Assembly (NCBI RefSeq): GCF_003131185.1
Contig: NZ_QFFU01000006.1
Coordinates: 124,001-188,000, forward strand
Direction of reading: 5' to 3'
Length of the DNA: 64,000 bases
DNA from: Pseudomonas ovata
Lineage (GTDB): Bacteria; Pseudomonadota; Gammaproteobacteria; Pseudomonadales; Pseudomonadaceae
Every line of letters starts with the position of its first letter. Within the stretch, counting starts at the first letter, position 1. Positions 29,250 to 38,838 of this stretch are shown piece by piece. Made by a program: the position numbers and the translations under genes. Below the pieces are notes generated by a model. That model saw only the letters and a list, made by a program, of their open reading frames with translations. It was not told the origin of the DNA and did no database searches.

Positions 29250-30542
29250 ATGAATGCTCTGTCACCGCTCGCTGTGATTATCTCCCTCGCTTCGTTACTC
29301 CCTCTTGCCGCGGTTGCCGATGAGTCCAAAGGCTCGGTCGAAGTCGTGCACTGGTGGACGTCCGGTGGCGAAAAGGCGGCAGTCGATGTGCTCAAGGCGC
29401 AGGTCGAGAAAGATGGCTTTGCCTGGAAGGACGGCGCCGTGGCCGGCGGGGGCGGTGCGACAGCCATGACCGTGCTCAAGAGCCGTGCGGTGTCCGGCAA
29501 CCCGCCGGGTGTGGCGCAGATCAAGGGCCCGGACATTCAGGATTGGGGCTCCACCGGCCTGCTCGGCACCGATGTCCTGAAGGACGTCGCCAAGCAGGAA
29601 AAGTGGGATGAACTACTCGACAAGAAAGTCTCCGACATCGTCAAGTTCGACGGTGACTATGTGGCCGTGCCGGTCAATGTCCACCGGGTCAACTGGCTGT
29701 GGGTCAACCCCGAGGTCCTGAAAAAGGCCGGGGTCGCCCAGGCGCCGACCACTCTCGAAGAGTTCTATGCCGCCGCCGACAAACTCAAGGCCGCCGGCTT
29801 CATCGCCCTGGCCCATGGCGGCCAGCCATGGCAGGACAGCACCGTGTTCGAGAACGTGGTGCTCTCGGTCATGGGCCCCAAGGGCTACCAGCAAGCGTTC
29901 GTCGAGCTGGACGAAAAAACCCTGACCGGTCCCGAAATGGTCAAGTCTTTCGAGGCACTCAAGAAAGTCGCCACCTACATGGACGCCAACCGCGCCGGGC
30001 GCGACTGGAACATCGCCGCGGCCGATGTCATCAACGGCAAGGCCGGCATGCAGATCATGGGTGACTGGGCCAAGAGTGAATGGACCGCAGCCAAAAAGGT
30101 GGCCGGCAAGGATTACCAGTGCGTGCCTTTCCCGGGCACGGCCAACGCCTTTACCTACAACGTCGACTCGCTGGCCGTGTTCAAGCTCAATGCCGATCGC
30201 AAGGGTGACATCGCCGCCCAGCAGGACCTGGCCAAGGTCGCGCTGGGTGAGGACTTCCAGAAGGTCTTCAGCATCAACAAGGGGTCCATCCCGGTGCGCA
30301 AGGACATGCAGGCCAACATGGATAAATACGGTTTCGACGCCTGCGCCCAGGCCTCGGCCAAGGACTTCCTGAAAGATGCCGGCAATGGCGGCCTGCAACC
30401 GAGCATGGCGCACAACATGGCCACCTCGCTGGCCGTGCAGGGCGCCATCTTCGATGTGGTGACCAACTACATCAACGATCCGCAGGCCGACCCGGCCAAG
30501 GCGGCGCAACGGCTGAACTCGGCGATCAAGTCCGCCAAGTAA
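29250..30542 (+). CDS. gtsA: Glucose ABC transporter substrate-binding protein GtsA
   Basis: A 430-residue periplasmic solute-binding protein of the carbohydrate family 1 type. It has a signal peptide ([19 protein letters not shown]) and then a mature start [21 protein letters not shown], the usual sugar-binding opening. It delivers glucose to the GtsBC permease. The ATG at 29250 sits behind AGAAGG. It is first of gtsA-B-C-D-oprB and the likely target of GltR activation. An A-rich Hfq/Crc motif overlaps its leader. Confidence 0.95.
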   Translation: MNALSPLAVIISLASLLPLAAVADESKGSVEVVHWWTSGGEKAAVDVLKAQVEKDGFAWKDGAVAGGGGATAMTVLKSRAVSGNPPGVAQIKGPDIQDWGSTGLLGTDVLKDVAKQEKWDELLDKKVSDIVKFDGDYVAVPVNVHRVNWLWVNPEVLKKAGVAQAPTTLEEFYAAADKLKAAGFIALAHGGQPWQDSTVFENVVLSVMGPKGYQQAFVELDEKTLTGPEMVKSFEALKKVATYMDANRAGRDWNIAAADVINGKAGMQIMGDWAKSEWTAAKKVAGKDYQCVPFPGTANAFTYNVDSLAVFKLNADRKGDIAAQQDLAKVALGEDFQKVFSINKGSIPVRKDMQANMDKYGFDACAQASAKDFLKDAGNGGLQPSMAHNMATSLAVQGAIFDVVTNYINDPQADPAKAAQRLNSAIKSAK

Positions 30543-30656
30543 GACCCTGACCTGGCCGCCCGCACGGGCGGCACTTTCCGCCGTGCATGCCGATGAAACC
30601 CGATAACGGTTTCACGGCGCCCTGCGGCCCGAATTCGACCCGACTGGATGCTTACA

Positions 30657-31565
30657 ATGAGTTCTGTCGCAGTTTTCACCAAGGCCTCGCCCTTCGATGC
30701 CCTGCAGCGCTGGCTGCCCAGGCTGGTGCTGGCGCCGAGCATGCTCATCGTACTGGTGGGCTTCTACGGCTACATCCTCTGGACGCTGGTGCTGTCGTTC
30801 ACCCGCTCCACCTTCCTGCCCAACTACCAGTGGGCGGGGCTGAGCCAGTACGCCCGGCTCATGGACAACGACCGTTGGTGGGTGGCAAGCAAGAACCTGC
30901 TGGTGTTCGGCGGCTTGTTCATCGTCATCAGCCTGGTCATCGGCGTGATCCTGGCGGTGCTGCTCGACCAGCGCATTCGCCGAGAAGGGGCGATCCGCAC
31001 CATTTACCTGTACCCCATGGCCCTGTCGATGATCGTCACCGGCACCGCCTGGAAGTGGCTGCTCAACCCTGGCCTGGGCCTGGACAAGATGCTGCGCGAC
31101 TGGGGCTGGGAAGGCTTTCGCATGGACTGGCTGGTCGATCCTGACCGGGTGGTCTACTGCCTGGTGATCGCGGCGGTGTGGCAGTCATCCGGGTTTGTGA
31201 TGGCGCTGTTTCTGGCCGGCCTGCGCAGCGTCGACCAGTCGATCATCCGCGCCGCGCAAATGGATGGCGCCAGCCTGCCGCTGATCTACTGGCGGGTGGT
31301 GCTGCCCAGCCTGCGGCCGGTGTTTTTCAGTGCGGTGATGATCCTGGCGCACATCGCCATCAAGAGCTTCGACCTGGTGTCGGCGATGACCGCCGGGGGC
31401 CCCGGCTACGCCTCGGACCTGCCGGCGCTGTTCATGTACGCCTTTACCTTCAGCCGCGGGCAGATGGGCATGGGCTCGGCCAGCGCCATGCTGATGCTGG
31501 GCGCCATCCTGGCGATCCTGGTGCCGTACCTGTATTCCGAACTGAGGACCAAACGCAATGGCTAA
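30657..31565 (+). CDS. gtsB: Glucose ABC transporter permease GtsB
   Basis: A 302-residue MalF-type permease with six membrane segments, from LVLAPSMLIVLVGFYGYILW to LMLGAILAILVPYLY. The EAA loop that contacts the ATPase reads SIIRAAQMDGASLPLIYWRVVLPSLRP. The ATG at 30657 is preferred over the one 9 nt upstream because homologues begin MSSVAVF. The last 8 nt overlap gtsC, giving coupled translation. Confidence 0.93.
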   Translation: MSSVAVFTKASPFDALQRWLPRLVLAPSMLIVLVGFYGYILWTLVLSFTRSTFLPNYQWAGLSQYARLMDNDRWWVASKNLLVFGGLFIVISLVIGVILAVLLDQRIRREGAIRTIYLYPMALSMIVTGTAWKWLLNPGLGLDKMLRDWGWEGFRMDWLVDPDRVVYCLVIAAVWQSSGFVMALFLAGLRSVDQSIIRAAQMDGASLPLIYWRVVLPSLRPVFFSAVMILAHIAIKSFDLVSAMTAGGPGYASDLPALFMYAFTFSRGQMGMGSASAMLMLGAILAILVPYLYSELRTKRNG

Positions 31566-32406
31566 CCCTGTCGGATTCAATTCAGGCTTGAGTGCCAGCC
31601 GCGTGTTGATCCATGCCGTGCTGCTGCTGGCCTGCCTGGTTTACCTGGTGCCGCTGGTGGTCATGCTGCTGACCAGCCTCAAGACCCCTGAAGACATTGG
31701 CAGCGGCAACCTGCTGAGCTGGCCGACGGTGGTTACGGTGATCGGCTGGATCAAGGCCTGGGACATCGTCGATGGCTACTTCTGGAACTCGATGCGCATC
31801 ACCATTCCGGCGGTGATCATTTCCACCGCCATCGGCGCGCTCAATGGTTATGTGCTGTCGATGTGGCGCTTTCGCGGCTCGCAGCTGTTCTTCGGCCTGC
31901 TGCTGTTCGGCTGCTTCCTGCCGTTCCAGACCGTGCTGCTGCCGGCGTCCTTCACGTTGGGCAAGATGGGCCTGGCCAACACCACCACGGGCCTGGTGTT
32001 CATCCATGTGGTGTATGGCCTGGCCTTTACCACGCTGTTCTTTCGCAACTTCTACGTGACCGTGCCCCAGGCGCTGGTCAGCGCGGCGCGACTCGATGGC
32101 GCGGGGTTCTTCACCATCTTCTGGCGCATCGTGCTGCCGATGTCGACGCCGATCATCATGGTCTGCCTGATCTGGCAGTTCACCCAGATCTGGAACGATT
32201 TCCTGTTCGGCGTGGTGTTCTCCAGTGGCGATTCGCAGCCCATCACCGTGGCCCTGAACAATCTGGTCAACACCAGCACCGGGGCCAAGGAATACAACGT
32301 AGACATGGCAGCGGCGATGATCGCCGGGCTGCCGACACTGCTGGTCTACATCCTGGCCGGCAAGTATTTCCTGCGTGGGCTCACAGCCGGCGCGGTCAAG
32401 GGCTGA
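31558..32406 (+). CDS. gtsC: Glucose ABC transporter permease GtsC
   Basis: A 282-residue MalG-type permease. Six membrane helices are visible, beginning RVLIHAVLLLACLVYLVPLVVMLL. The EAA loop is ALVSAARLDGAGFFTIFWRIVLPMSTP. It pairs with GtsB to form the translocation pathway. It overlaps gtsB by 8 nt and is followed by gtsD after 15 nt. Confidence 0.94.
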   Translation: MANPVGFNSGLSASRVLIHAVLLLACLVYLVPLVVMLLTSLKTPEDIGSGNLLSWPTVVTVIGWIKAWDIVDGYFWNSMRITIPAVIISTAIGALNGYVLSMWRFRGSQLFFGLLLFGCFLPFQTVLLPASFTLGKMGLANTTTGLVFIHVVYGLAFTTLFFRNFYVTVPQALVSAARLDGAGFFTIFWRIVLPMSTPIIMVCLIWQFTQIWNDFLFGVVFSSGDSQPITVALNNLVNTSTGAKEYNVDMAAAMIAGLPTLLVYILAGKYFLRGLTAGAVKG

Positions 32407-32421
32407 ATCAAGGGATCAACC

Positions 32422-33582
32422 ATGGCGACTCTCGAACTTCGAAATGTAAACAAGACCTACGGTGCCAGCCTGCCGGACACCCTGAAAAACATCGAACTGA
32501 AAATCAGGGACGGCGAGTTCCTGATCCTGGTCGGTCCGTCCGGGTGTGGCAAGTCGACCCTGATGAACTGCATCGCCGGGCTGGAAGGCATCAGTGGCGG
32601 GGCGATCCTGATCGACGGCCAGGACGTCAGCAACACCAGCCCCAAGGATCGTGACATCGCCATGGTGTTCCAGTCCTATGCGCTGTACCCGACCATGAGC
32701 GTGCGCGAGAACATCGAGTTCGGCTTGAAGATCCGCAAGCTGCCCAAGGCCGAGATCGACGAAGAAGTCAGCCGCGTGGCGCGCCTGTTGCAGATCGAGC
32801 ACCTGCTTGAACGCAAGCCCGGCCAGTTGTCCGGTGGCCAGCAACAGCGCGTGGCCATGGGCCGGGCCCTGGCGCGGCGGCCGAAGATCTACCTGTTCGA
32901 CGAACCGTTGTCCAACCTCGATGCCAAGCTGCGGGTCGAGATGCGCACCGAAATGAAGCTGATGCATCAGCGCCTCAAGACCACCACGGTGTATGTCACC
33001 CACGACCAGATCGAGGCCATGACCCTGGGCGACAAGGTGGCGGTGATGAAGGACGGCATCGTCCAGCAGTTCGGCACCCCGCGTGAAATCTACAACGACC
33101 CGGCCAACCAGTTCGTGGCCAGCTTCATCGGCTCGCCGCCGATGAACTTCATCCCCCTGCGCCTGCAACGTCGCGACGGGCGCCTGATCGCGCTGCTCGA
33201 CAGTGGCCAGGCGCGTTGCGAGCTGCCCCTGGCGTTCAATGAACCGGGGCTTGAAGACCGCGAAGTGATTCTGGGTGTGCGGCCCGAGCAGATCGCCCTG
33301 GCCGGCAGCGAGACCAACGGGCAGCCGGGCATTCGTGCCGAAGTGCAAGTGGTCGAGCCCACCGGGCCTGACACCCTGGTGTTCATCACGCTCAACCAGA
33401 CCAAGGTCTGCTGCCGCCTGGCCCCGGATCAGGCTCCCTTGCCTGGCGAGAGCCTGAACCTGCAGTTCGATCCGTCGCGGGTGTTGCTGTTCGACGCCGC
33501 CACCGGCGAGCGCCTGGGCGCGTTGGGCGCGCCGGCCGCTGCCGAGCGCGCCGGCAACGTGACCCAGTTGAACCGCAAGTGA
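32422..33582 (+). CDS. gtsD: Glucose ABC transporter ATP-binding protein GtsD
   Basis: A 386-residue MalK/UgpC-type ATPase. Walker A is GPSGCGKST, the signature is LSGGQQQR, Walker B is [14 protein letters not shown] and the switch His lies in [10 protein letters not shown]. The C-terminal third is a TOBE/MalK regulatory domain ([22 protein letters not shown]). It energises glucose import through GtsBC. AAGGGA precedes the ATG. A perfect 11-bp hairpin follows its stop and separates it from oprB. Confidence 0.95.
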   Translation: MATLELRNVNKTYGASLPDTLKNIELKIRDGEFLILVGPSGCGKSTLMNCIAGLEGISGGAILIDGQDVSNTSPKDRDIAMVFQSYALYPTMSVRENIEFGLKIRKLPKAEIDEEVSRVARLLQIEHLLERKPGQLSGGQQQRVAMGRALARRPKIYLFDEPLSNLDAKLRVEMRTEMKLMHQRLKTTTVYVTHDQIEAMTLGDKVAVMKDGIVQQFGTPREIYNDPANQFVASFIGSPPMNFIPLRLQRRDGRLIALLDSGQARCELPLAFNEPGLEDREVILGVRPEQIALAGSETNGQPGIRAEVQVVEPTGPDTLVFITLNQTKVCCRLAPDQAPLPGESLNLQFDPSRVLLFDAATGERLGALGAPAAAERAGNVTQLNRK

Positions 33583-33590
33583 TTGTTGCG

Positions 33591-33620
33591 CTGCCGGGCA
33601 GTGCCTGCTCTGCCCGGCAG
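33591..33620 (+). terminator. Intercistronic hairpin between gtsD and oprB
   Basis: CTGCCGGGCAG - TGCCTGCT - CTGCCCGGCAG: a perfect 11-bp stem with an 8-nt loop, 8 nt after the gtsD stop. It has no T-tract, so it more likely stabilises the gtsABCD mRNA end or causes partial attenuation than fully terminating. Confidence 0.6.
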
Positions 33621-33664
33621 TGACGTCGAGCAAGTCTGTCGAACGTTGTAAACCTAAAAAAGCC

Positions 33665-33675
33665 AATAACAATAA
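33665..33675 (+). promoter_or_regulatory. Hfq/Crc-type A-rich motif in oprB leader
   Basis: AATAACAATAA fits an extended AANAANAANAA motif, 17 nt upstream of the oprB ATG and beside its GAAGGG ribosome-binding site. Confidence 0.5.
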
Positions 33676-33691
33676 ATCGAGGATCGAAGGG

Positions 33692-35050
33692 ATGAAGAAC
33701 ATCAACACAGCCGCGCGCTCGCGACTCTATTGGGCCTGCAAACTGTCGGTGCTGGGCACGCTGGCCCTGGCCGGCAGCGCCCAGGCGGCCGGTGCCTTCA
33801 GCGCCGACTCGCCATGGATGACCGGCGACTGGGGCGGGCTGCGTACGGAGTTGCTCGACAAGGGCTATGACCTGTCGCTGGAGTACGTCAGCGAAACGGC
33901 CAGCAATATCAACGGCGGCTATAACGATGATGTCACCGCACGCTATGCCGATCAGTTTGCCTTTGGCCTGAAGGTCGACCTGCAAAAGGCCTTTGGCTGG
34001 CAGGGCGCCGAGTTCAAGCTGGCGATCACCGAGCGTAGTGGCCGTAACATTTCCAATGACCGCATCGGCGACCCGCGTGCCGGCACCCTCAGCTCGTCGC
34101 AGGAAGTCTGGGGGCGTGGCCAGACCTGGCGCCTGACCCAGATGTGGATCAAGCAGAAGCTGTTCGATGGCGCCCTGGACGTCAAGTTCGGCCGCTTCGG
34201 GCCGGGTGAAGAGTTTGCTTCGGCACCGTGCGACTTCCAGAACCTGACCCTGTGCGGCGCGCAGCCGGCCAACTACGTCAGTACCTGGTACAACTGGCCG
34301 GTCAGCCAGTGGGCATTGAGCGCCAAGTACAACATCACGCCGGAGTTCTTCGCCCAGATCGGGGTCTTCGAGCAGAACCCATCCAACCTGGAAATCGGCA
34401 ACGGCTTCAAGCTCAGCGGCAGTGGCAGCCAGGGCACCATCGTGCCGGTCGAAGTGGTCTGGAGTCCGAAGGTCAACTCGCTGCCCGGCGAGTACCGCCT
34501 GGGTTACTACCACAGCAGCCCGGACGCCGACGATGTCTACGAAGGTGCCAACGGCCAGCCACAGCCGATCAGCGGCGGGGCCTTCAAGTCGCATGGCAGC
34601 AAGCACGGTGGCTGGATCATGGCGACCCAGCAACTGACCGCGCACAACGGCGATGCCTCGCGTGGCCTGACCGTGTTTGCCGCAGCCACGGTGCACGACA
34701 AGGACACCAACTACATCGATAACTTCCAGCAGATCGGCCTGGTCTACAAAGGCCCGTTCGACTCGCGGCCCAAGGATGACATCGGCATCGGTGTGGCGCG
34801 TATCCATGTCAACGACGACGCCCAGGACCGCCGCCGGCTGGTCAACCAGCTCAATAACATCAACGATTACGACAACCCGGCCTTCCTGCCCGTGCAGGAC
34901 ACCGAGTACAACTCTGAAATCTACTACGGCTTCCATGTCACCAACTGGCTGACCGTGCGTCCCAACCTGCAATACATCCGTCATCCGGGCGGTGTCGACA
35001 AGGTGGACGATGCGCTGGTGGCCGGCCTGAAGATCCAGACCAAATTCTGA
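33692..35050 (+). CDS. oprB: Carbohydrate-selective porin OprB
   Basis: A 452-residue outer-membrane porin. It has a signal peptide (KLSVLGTLALAGSAQA-A) and a mature start GAFSADSPWMTGDWGGLRTELLDKGYDL, where the GDWGG...L..KG pattern is typical of OprB. Many aromatic beta-strand repeats follow, ending in the outer-membrane C-terminal Phe (KIQTKF). It admits glucose and related sugars into the periplasm for GtsA. The ATG at 33692 follows GAAGGG. It lies after gtsD with a hairpin between, and a strong terminator follows. Confidence 0.95.
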   Translation: MKNINTAARSRLYWACKLSVLGTLALAGSAQAAGAFSADSPWMTGDWGGLRTELLDKGYDLSLEYVSETASNINGGYNDDVTARYADQFAFGLKVDLQKAFGWQGAEFKLAITERSGRNISNDRIGDPRAGTLSSSQEVWGRGQTWRLTQMWIKQKLFDGALDVKFGRFGPGEEFASAPCDFQNLTLCGAQPANYVSTWYNWPVSQWALSAKYNITPEFFAQIGVFEQNPSNLEIGNGFKLSGSGSQGTIVPVEVVWSPKVNSLPGEYRLGYYHSSPDADDVYEGANGQPQPISGGAFKSHGSKHGGWIMATQQLTAHNGDASRGLTVFAAATVHDKDTNYIDNFQQIGLVYKGPFDSRPKDDIGIGVARIHVNDDAQDRRRLVNQLNNINDYDNPAFLPVQDTEYNSEIYYGFHVTNWLTVRPNLQYIRHPGGVDKVDDALVAGLKIQTKF

Positions 35051-35069
35051 TCGGGTCGTGTGTGCTTTG

Positions 35070-35096
35070 CGGGCAGCCAGGCTGCCCGTTTTTTTT
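35070..35096 (+). terminator. Rho-independent terminator of oprB
   Basis: CGGGCAGCC - AG - GCTGCCCG followed by eight T residues, 20 nt after the oprB stop. Confidence 0.9.
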
Positions 35097-35175
35097 GGCT
35101 GCCAATATTTCCGGTTCAGGTCATGCTATGAACCATTCGATGGCCTGATGCGTCATGTTGATCAAGGAAGTGCCG

Positions 35176-36030
35176 ATGCACGAGCATCCATTGCAGCGGT
35201 TTTTCACGGCGCAGCGTCCGCGTGCGACCTTTGAATGGGAACGCTTTCAGGCGCGTGAGGTGCTGGTGATCGAGCACCCGCATTGCCAGGCGGTGTTCAG
35301 CCGCCAGGGTGCGCAATTGCTGCACTTTCAACCGCGTGGACAAAAGCCCTGGTTGTGGTGTGCGGCGCAATGGCCGCAAGTCGGGGCGATTCGTGGCGGC
35401 GTGCCGGTGTGCTGGCCCTGGTACGGACGACACCCGGAGGAGGGCGGCTGGCCGGCGCATGGCTGGGCGCGCCTGCTGAACTGGACACTCATCGACAGCC
35501 AGAGCGATGAAGACTGCGTGCAGATGCACTGGCAATTGCAGCTATGGGACTGGCAGGTGGATCTGCATGCGGAGCTGGGCCAGGGCATGAACCTGCGCCT
35601 GAGCACCCGCCATCAGGACAGCGAGCCCTGTCATTTCAGCCATGCGCTGCATGCCTACTGGCAGATCAGTGATGTGGCTGAAGTCGCCCTGCAAGGCCTG
35701 GACGGTGCGCAAGGCTACGATCAATTGCGGCGTCAGGCGTGCCGACAGCATGGCGAACTGCGTGTGCTGGGCGGCTGCGAGCGATTGTTCGAGCATGAAG
35801 GCGCGGTGCAGCTTCAGGACCTGGCCTGGCAGCGCCGGTTGAACATCGACACCGGCAGCAGCGCCGGCACCGCTGTCTGGCACCCCGGCAGCCGCCCGCT
35901 GCTGGGCGTCAGTGGTATTGAAAGCACAGGTTTCGTCAGGGTCGAAGCGGTGTGCGGCTCCGGCGAAGGCCAGGGCCTGCGCCCCGGCCAGCAGGCCAGC
36001 CTGAGCCTGCAGGCACAACTGGCGCACTGA
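35176..36030 (+). CDS. Aldose 1-epimerase family protein (D-hexose-6-phosphate mutarotase type)
   Basis: A 284-residue protein of the YeaD group. Markers are SRQGAQLLHFQPRGQKPWLW, IRGGVPVCWPWYGRHPEEGGWPAHGWAR (conserved Pro/Gly and catalytic His region) and FSHALHAYWQI (second catalytic His). It interconverts alpha and beta anomers of glucose or glucose-6-phosphate, which fits its place between the transporter and zwf. The ATG at 35176 has AAGGAAG upstream; an earlier in-frame ATG at 35155 lacks one. Confidence 0.88.
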   Translation: MHEHPLQRFFTAQRPRATFEWERFQAREVLVIEHPHCQAVFSRQGAQLLHFQPRGQKPWLWCAAQWPQVGAIRGGVPVCWPWYGRHPEEGGWPAHGWARLLNWTLIDSQSDEDCVQMHWQLQLWDWQVDLHAELGQGMNLRLSTRHQDSEPCHFSHALHAYWQISDVAEVALQGLDGAQGYDQLRRQACRQHGELRVLGGCERLFEHEGAVQLQDLAWQRRLNIDTGSSAGTAVWHPGSRPLLGVSGIESTGFVRVEAVCGSGEGQGLRPGQQASLSLQAQLAH

Positions 36031-36087
36031 ACTTCACGCGCGCCGTCCTGGCGAGCCGCAACCCCCTGATCTGGCAACCCCCTGATC

Positions 36088-36241
36088 TGTAGGAGCGCGC
36101 TTGCCCGCGACCGAGTGCGAAGCGCTCGCAAAATTTCGGAAACGCCACAAATGTATGACTGCTAACCCATCCGGGATCTATGAAACGCCACAATTTTGCG
36201 AGCGCTAGCGCACTCGGTCGCGGGCAGAGCGCGCTCCTACA
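36088..36241. repeat. Dispersed palindromic repeat, family A, long-arm copy before hexR
   Basis: The left arm TGTAGGAGCGCGCTTGCCC continues into GCGACCGAGTGCG. It pairs with CGCACTCGGTCGC leading into GGGCAGAGCGCGCTCCTACA, giving an imperfect stem of about 30 bp around an AT-richer centre with two GAAACGCCACAA copies. It lies between the convergent mutarotase and hexR genes. Confidence 0.88.
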
Positions 36242-36282
36242 CCGGAGGGATACCGATCATGGGGTCCCGGCCAAAACCGGTC

Positions 36283-37149
36283 CTACCCTTGGTCATCCAG
36301 CGGGTAGCGGCTGTCGTTGAGGCTTTCCTTGATCTTGCGCAAATGCGGCTGGAAGTCCACGCCACGGCGCAGGGTCATGCCGGTGGCAAGCACGTCCAGC
36401 ACGGTGAGCTGGATGATGCGCGAGGTCATGGGCATGTAGATGTCGGTGTCTTCGGGCAGCGGGATGTGCAGGCTGACGCTGCACGCCTGGGCCAGCGGCG
36501 AGCCGGCGGCAGTCAGGCCCAGCACCGAGGCGCCGCTGCTGCGTGCCAGGCGGGCGACTTCGACCAGATCACGGGTGCGGCCGGTGTAGGAGATGATCAC
36601 GAACAGATCGCCCGTGTGCGCCACCGAGGCCAGCATGCGCTGCATCAGCACGTCGGCATGGGCGCTGACCGCTAGGTTGAAGCGAAAGAACTTGTGCTGG
36701 GCATCCAGCGCCACCGGCGCCGAGGCGCCCAGGCCGAAAAAGTGGATCTGCCGGGCCTGGATCAGCATGTCCACGGCGCGGCTGATCTGCGCCGGATCCA
36801 GTTGCTGGCAGGCGCTGTCGAGCGAGGCTATGGCACTGCCGAAAATTTTCTGGGTGTAGGCTTCCGGATTGTCATCGGGCTCGACCGCACGGCTGACATA
36901 GGCCGCACCACTGGCCAGGCTCTGGGCCAGTTGCAGCTTGAGTTCAGGATAACCGCTGACGCTGAACGAACGGCAGAAACGATTGACCGTCGGTTCGCTG
37001 ACCTTGGCCGCCTGGGCCAGGGCGGCAATGCTCAGTCGGGTGGCCATCTGCGGGTTGAGCAGGATGACTTCGGCGACCTTGCGCTCGGCCTTGTTCAATT
37101 CCAGGAGTCGGTTCTGGATCTGCTCCAGCAAATTTCGTGTGCGGTCCAT
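36283..37149 (-). CDS. hexR: Transcriptional regulator HexR (RpiR family)
   Basis: A 288-residue repressor. The N-terminal RpiR helix-turn-helix ([43 protein letters not shown]) is followed by a SIS sugar-phosphate domain ([42 protein letters not shown]). It represses zwf-pgl-eda, edd-glk and gap, and is released by 2-keto-3-deoxy-6-phosphogluconate. It is divergent from zwf over 219 bp containing a dyad that probably serves both genes. Confidence 0.95.
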   Translation of the reverse strand: MDRTRNLLEQIQNRLLELNKAERKVAEVILLNPQMATRLSIAALAQAAKVSEPTVNRFCRSFSVSGYPELKLQLAQSLASGAAYVSRAVEPDDNPEAYTQKIFGSAIASLDSACQQLDPAQISRAVDMLIQARQIHFFGLGASAPVALDAQHKFFRFNLAVSAHADVLMQRMLASVAHTGDLFVIISYTGRTRDLVEVARLARSSGASVLGLTAAGSPLAQACSVSLHIPLPEDTDIYMPMTSRIIQLTVLDVLATGMTLRRGVDFQPHLRKIKESLNDSRYPLDDQG

Positions 37150-37287
37150 TCCTGATCCTTGTGGGGGCTAGCGGGCAGCGTTTTGTACAGGGGACTCCAA
37201 ATGCCCCCTTTAGCCTGTAGCAAAGGTGGCCTATCGTACTCAGAGGCTGTGTGAATCACCACTGGTATGAGGTTTTCGATAAAATGT

Positions 37288-37303
37288 TGTGGTTATTACT
37301 ACA
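37288..37303. promoter_or_regulatory. Candidate HexR dyad upstream of zwf
   Basis: TGTGGTTATTACTACA has the symmetric form TGTNGTNA-TNACNACA, extended on one side to TTGTGG. It lies 66 nt before the zwf ATG in the hexR/zwf divergent region. The spacing differs from the gap/edd operator, so the assignment is tentative. Confidence 0.45.
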
Positions 37304-37368
37304 TATGGCCTTGAGAAACGCCTTTAAAAAAGGTATTTGTAGTCTAACTTGATAAAAGAACCAACATT

Positions 37369-38838
37369 ATGCCCCTGATTACGGTTGAACCGTGCACATT
37401 CGCCTTGTTTGGTGCCCTTGGCGACCTGGCTGTGCGCAAACTGTTCCCGGCTCTTTATCAGCTCGACCGTGCCGGCCTGTTGCATGAAGACACCCGCATC
37501 ATCGCCCTGGCGCGCGAGGCTGGCGAGCCGGCCTCGCACCTGGCCGCCATCCATGAGGCCATGCGCCGCTTCATTCCCGACGCCGAACTTGAAGGCGAGC
37601 ATGTCACCCGTTTTCTGGCGCGCCTGAGCTACTTGCACCTGGACTTTCTCAAGGTCGAGGGCTATCACGACCTGGCCGGGCAGGTGGCCGATGTCGACAC
37701 CCTGATTGCTTACTTCGCCACGCCCGCGGCGGTCTATGGGGCCATCTGCGAAAACCTGGATGCCGTGGGCCTGAGCGCCCGCACCCGCGCCGTGCTGGAG
37801 AAGCCCATCGGTCATGACCTGGCCTCGTCCAAGCGGGTCAACGATGCCGTGGCGCGGTTCTTCCCGGAGAACCGTGTCTACCGTATCGATCACTACCTGG
37901 GCAAGGACACGGTGCAGAACCTGATCGCCCTGCGCTTTGCCAACAGCCTGTTCGAAACCCAGTGGAACCAGAACCACATCTCCCACGTGGAAATCACCGT
38001 GGCCGAGAAAGTCGGCATCGAGGGGCGCTGGGGCTATTTCGACCAGGCCGGCCAGTTGCGCGACATGATCCAGAATCACCTGCTGCAGTTGCTGTGCCTG
38101 ATCGCCATGGACCCGCCCAGCGACCTGTCGGCCGACAGCATTCGTGACGAAAAGGTCAAGGTGCTCAAGGCCCTGGCGCCGTTCACGCCCGAGCGCCTGG
38201 CGACCCAAGTGGTGCGTGGCCAGTACGCCGCCGGCTACAGCGAAGGCAAATCGGTGCCCGGTTACCTGGAGGAAGAAAACTCCAACACCGAGAGTGACAC
38301 CGAGACCTTCGTCGCGCTGCGCGCCGACATTCGCAACTGGCGCTGGTCGGGCACGCCGTTCTACCTGCGTACCGGCAAGCGCATGCCGCAGAAGCTGTCG
38401 CAGATCGTGATCCACTTCAAGGAGCCGCCGCACTACATCTTTGCCCCCGAGCAGCGCCTGCAGATCAGCAACCGGCTGATCATCCGCCTGCAGCCCGACG
38501 AGGGCATTTCCCTGCAGGTGATGACCAAGGACCAGGGCCTGGACAAGGGCATGCAGCTGCGCAGCGGCCCGTTGAACCTGAATTTTTCCGACACCTACCG
38601 CAGCGCGCGGGTGCCCGATGCCTACGAGCGGTTGTTGCTGGAAGTGATGCGCGGCAACCAGAACCTGTTCGTGCGCAAGGATGAAATCGAATACGCCTGG
38701 CAGTGGTGCGATCAACTGATCGCCGGCTGGAAGAAAGCGGGCGATGCGCCCAAGCCCTACGCCGCCGGGTCCTGGGGACCGATGAGTTCCATAGCCCTTA
38801 TTACGCGAGACGGGAGATCCTGGTATGGCGATATGTGA
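37369..38838 (+). CDS. zwf: Glucose-6-phosphate 1-dehydrogenase
   Basis: A 489-residue dehydrogenase oxidising glucose-6-phosphate to 6-phosphogluconolactone with NAD(P). The nucleotide-binding segment [22 protein letters not shown] is at the N-terminus, and the substrate/active-site motif [13 protein letters not shown] is central. The length is standard. The last 14 nt overlap pgl. It is the first gene of the HexR-controlled zwf-pgl-eda operon. Confidence 0.97.
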   Translation: MPLITVEPCTFALFGALGDLAVRKLFPALYQLDRAGLLHEDTRIIALAREAGEPASHLAAIHEAMRRFIPDAELEGEHVTRFLARLSYLHLDFLKVEGYHDLAGQVADVDTLIAYFATPAAVYGAICENLDAVGLSARTRAVLEKPIGHDLASSKRVNDAVARFFPENRVYRIDHYLGKDTVQNLIALRFANSLFETQWNQNHISHVEITVAEKVGIEGRWGYFDQAGQLRDMIQNHLLQLLCLIAMDPPSDLSADSIRDEKVKVLKALAPFTPERLATQVVRGQYAAGYSEGKSVPGYLEEENSNTESDTETFVALRADIRNWRWSGTPFYLRTGKRMPQKLSQIVIHFKEPPHYIFAPEQRLQISNRLIIRLQPDEGISLQVMTKDQGLDKGMQLRSGPLNLNFSDTYRSARVPDAYERLLLEVMRGNQNLFVRKDEIEYAWQWCDQLIAGWKKAGDAPKPYAAGSWGPMSSIALITRDGRSWYGDM

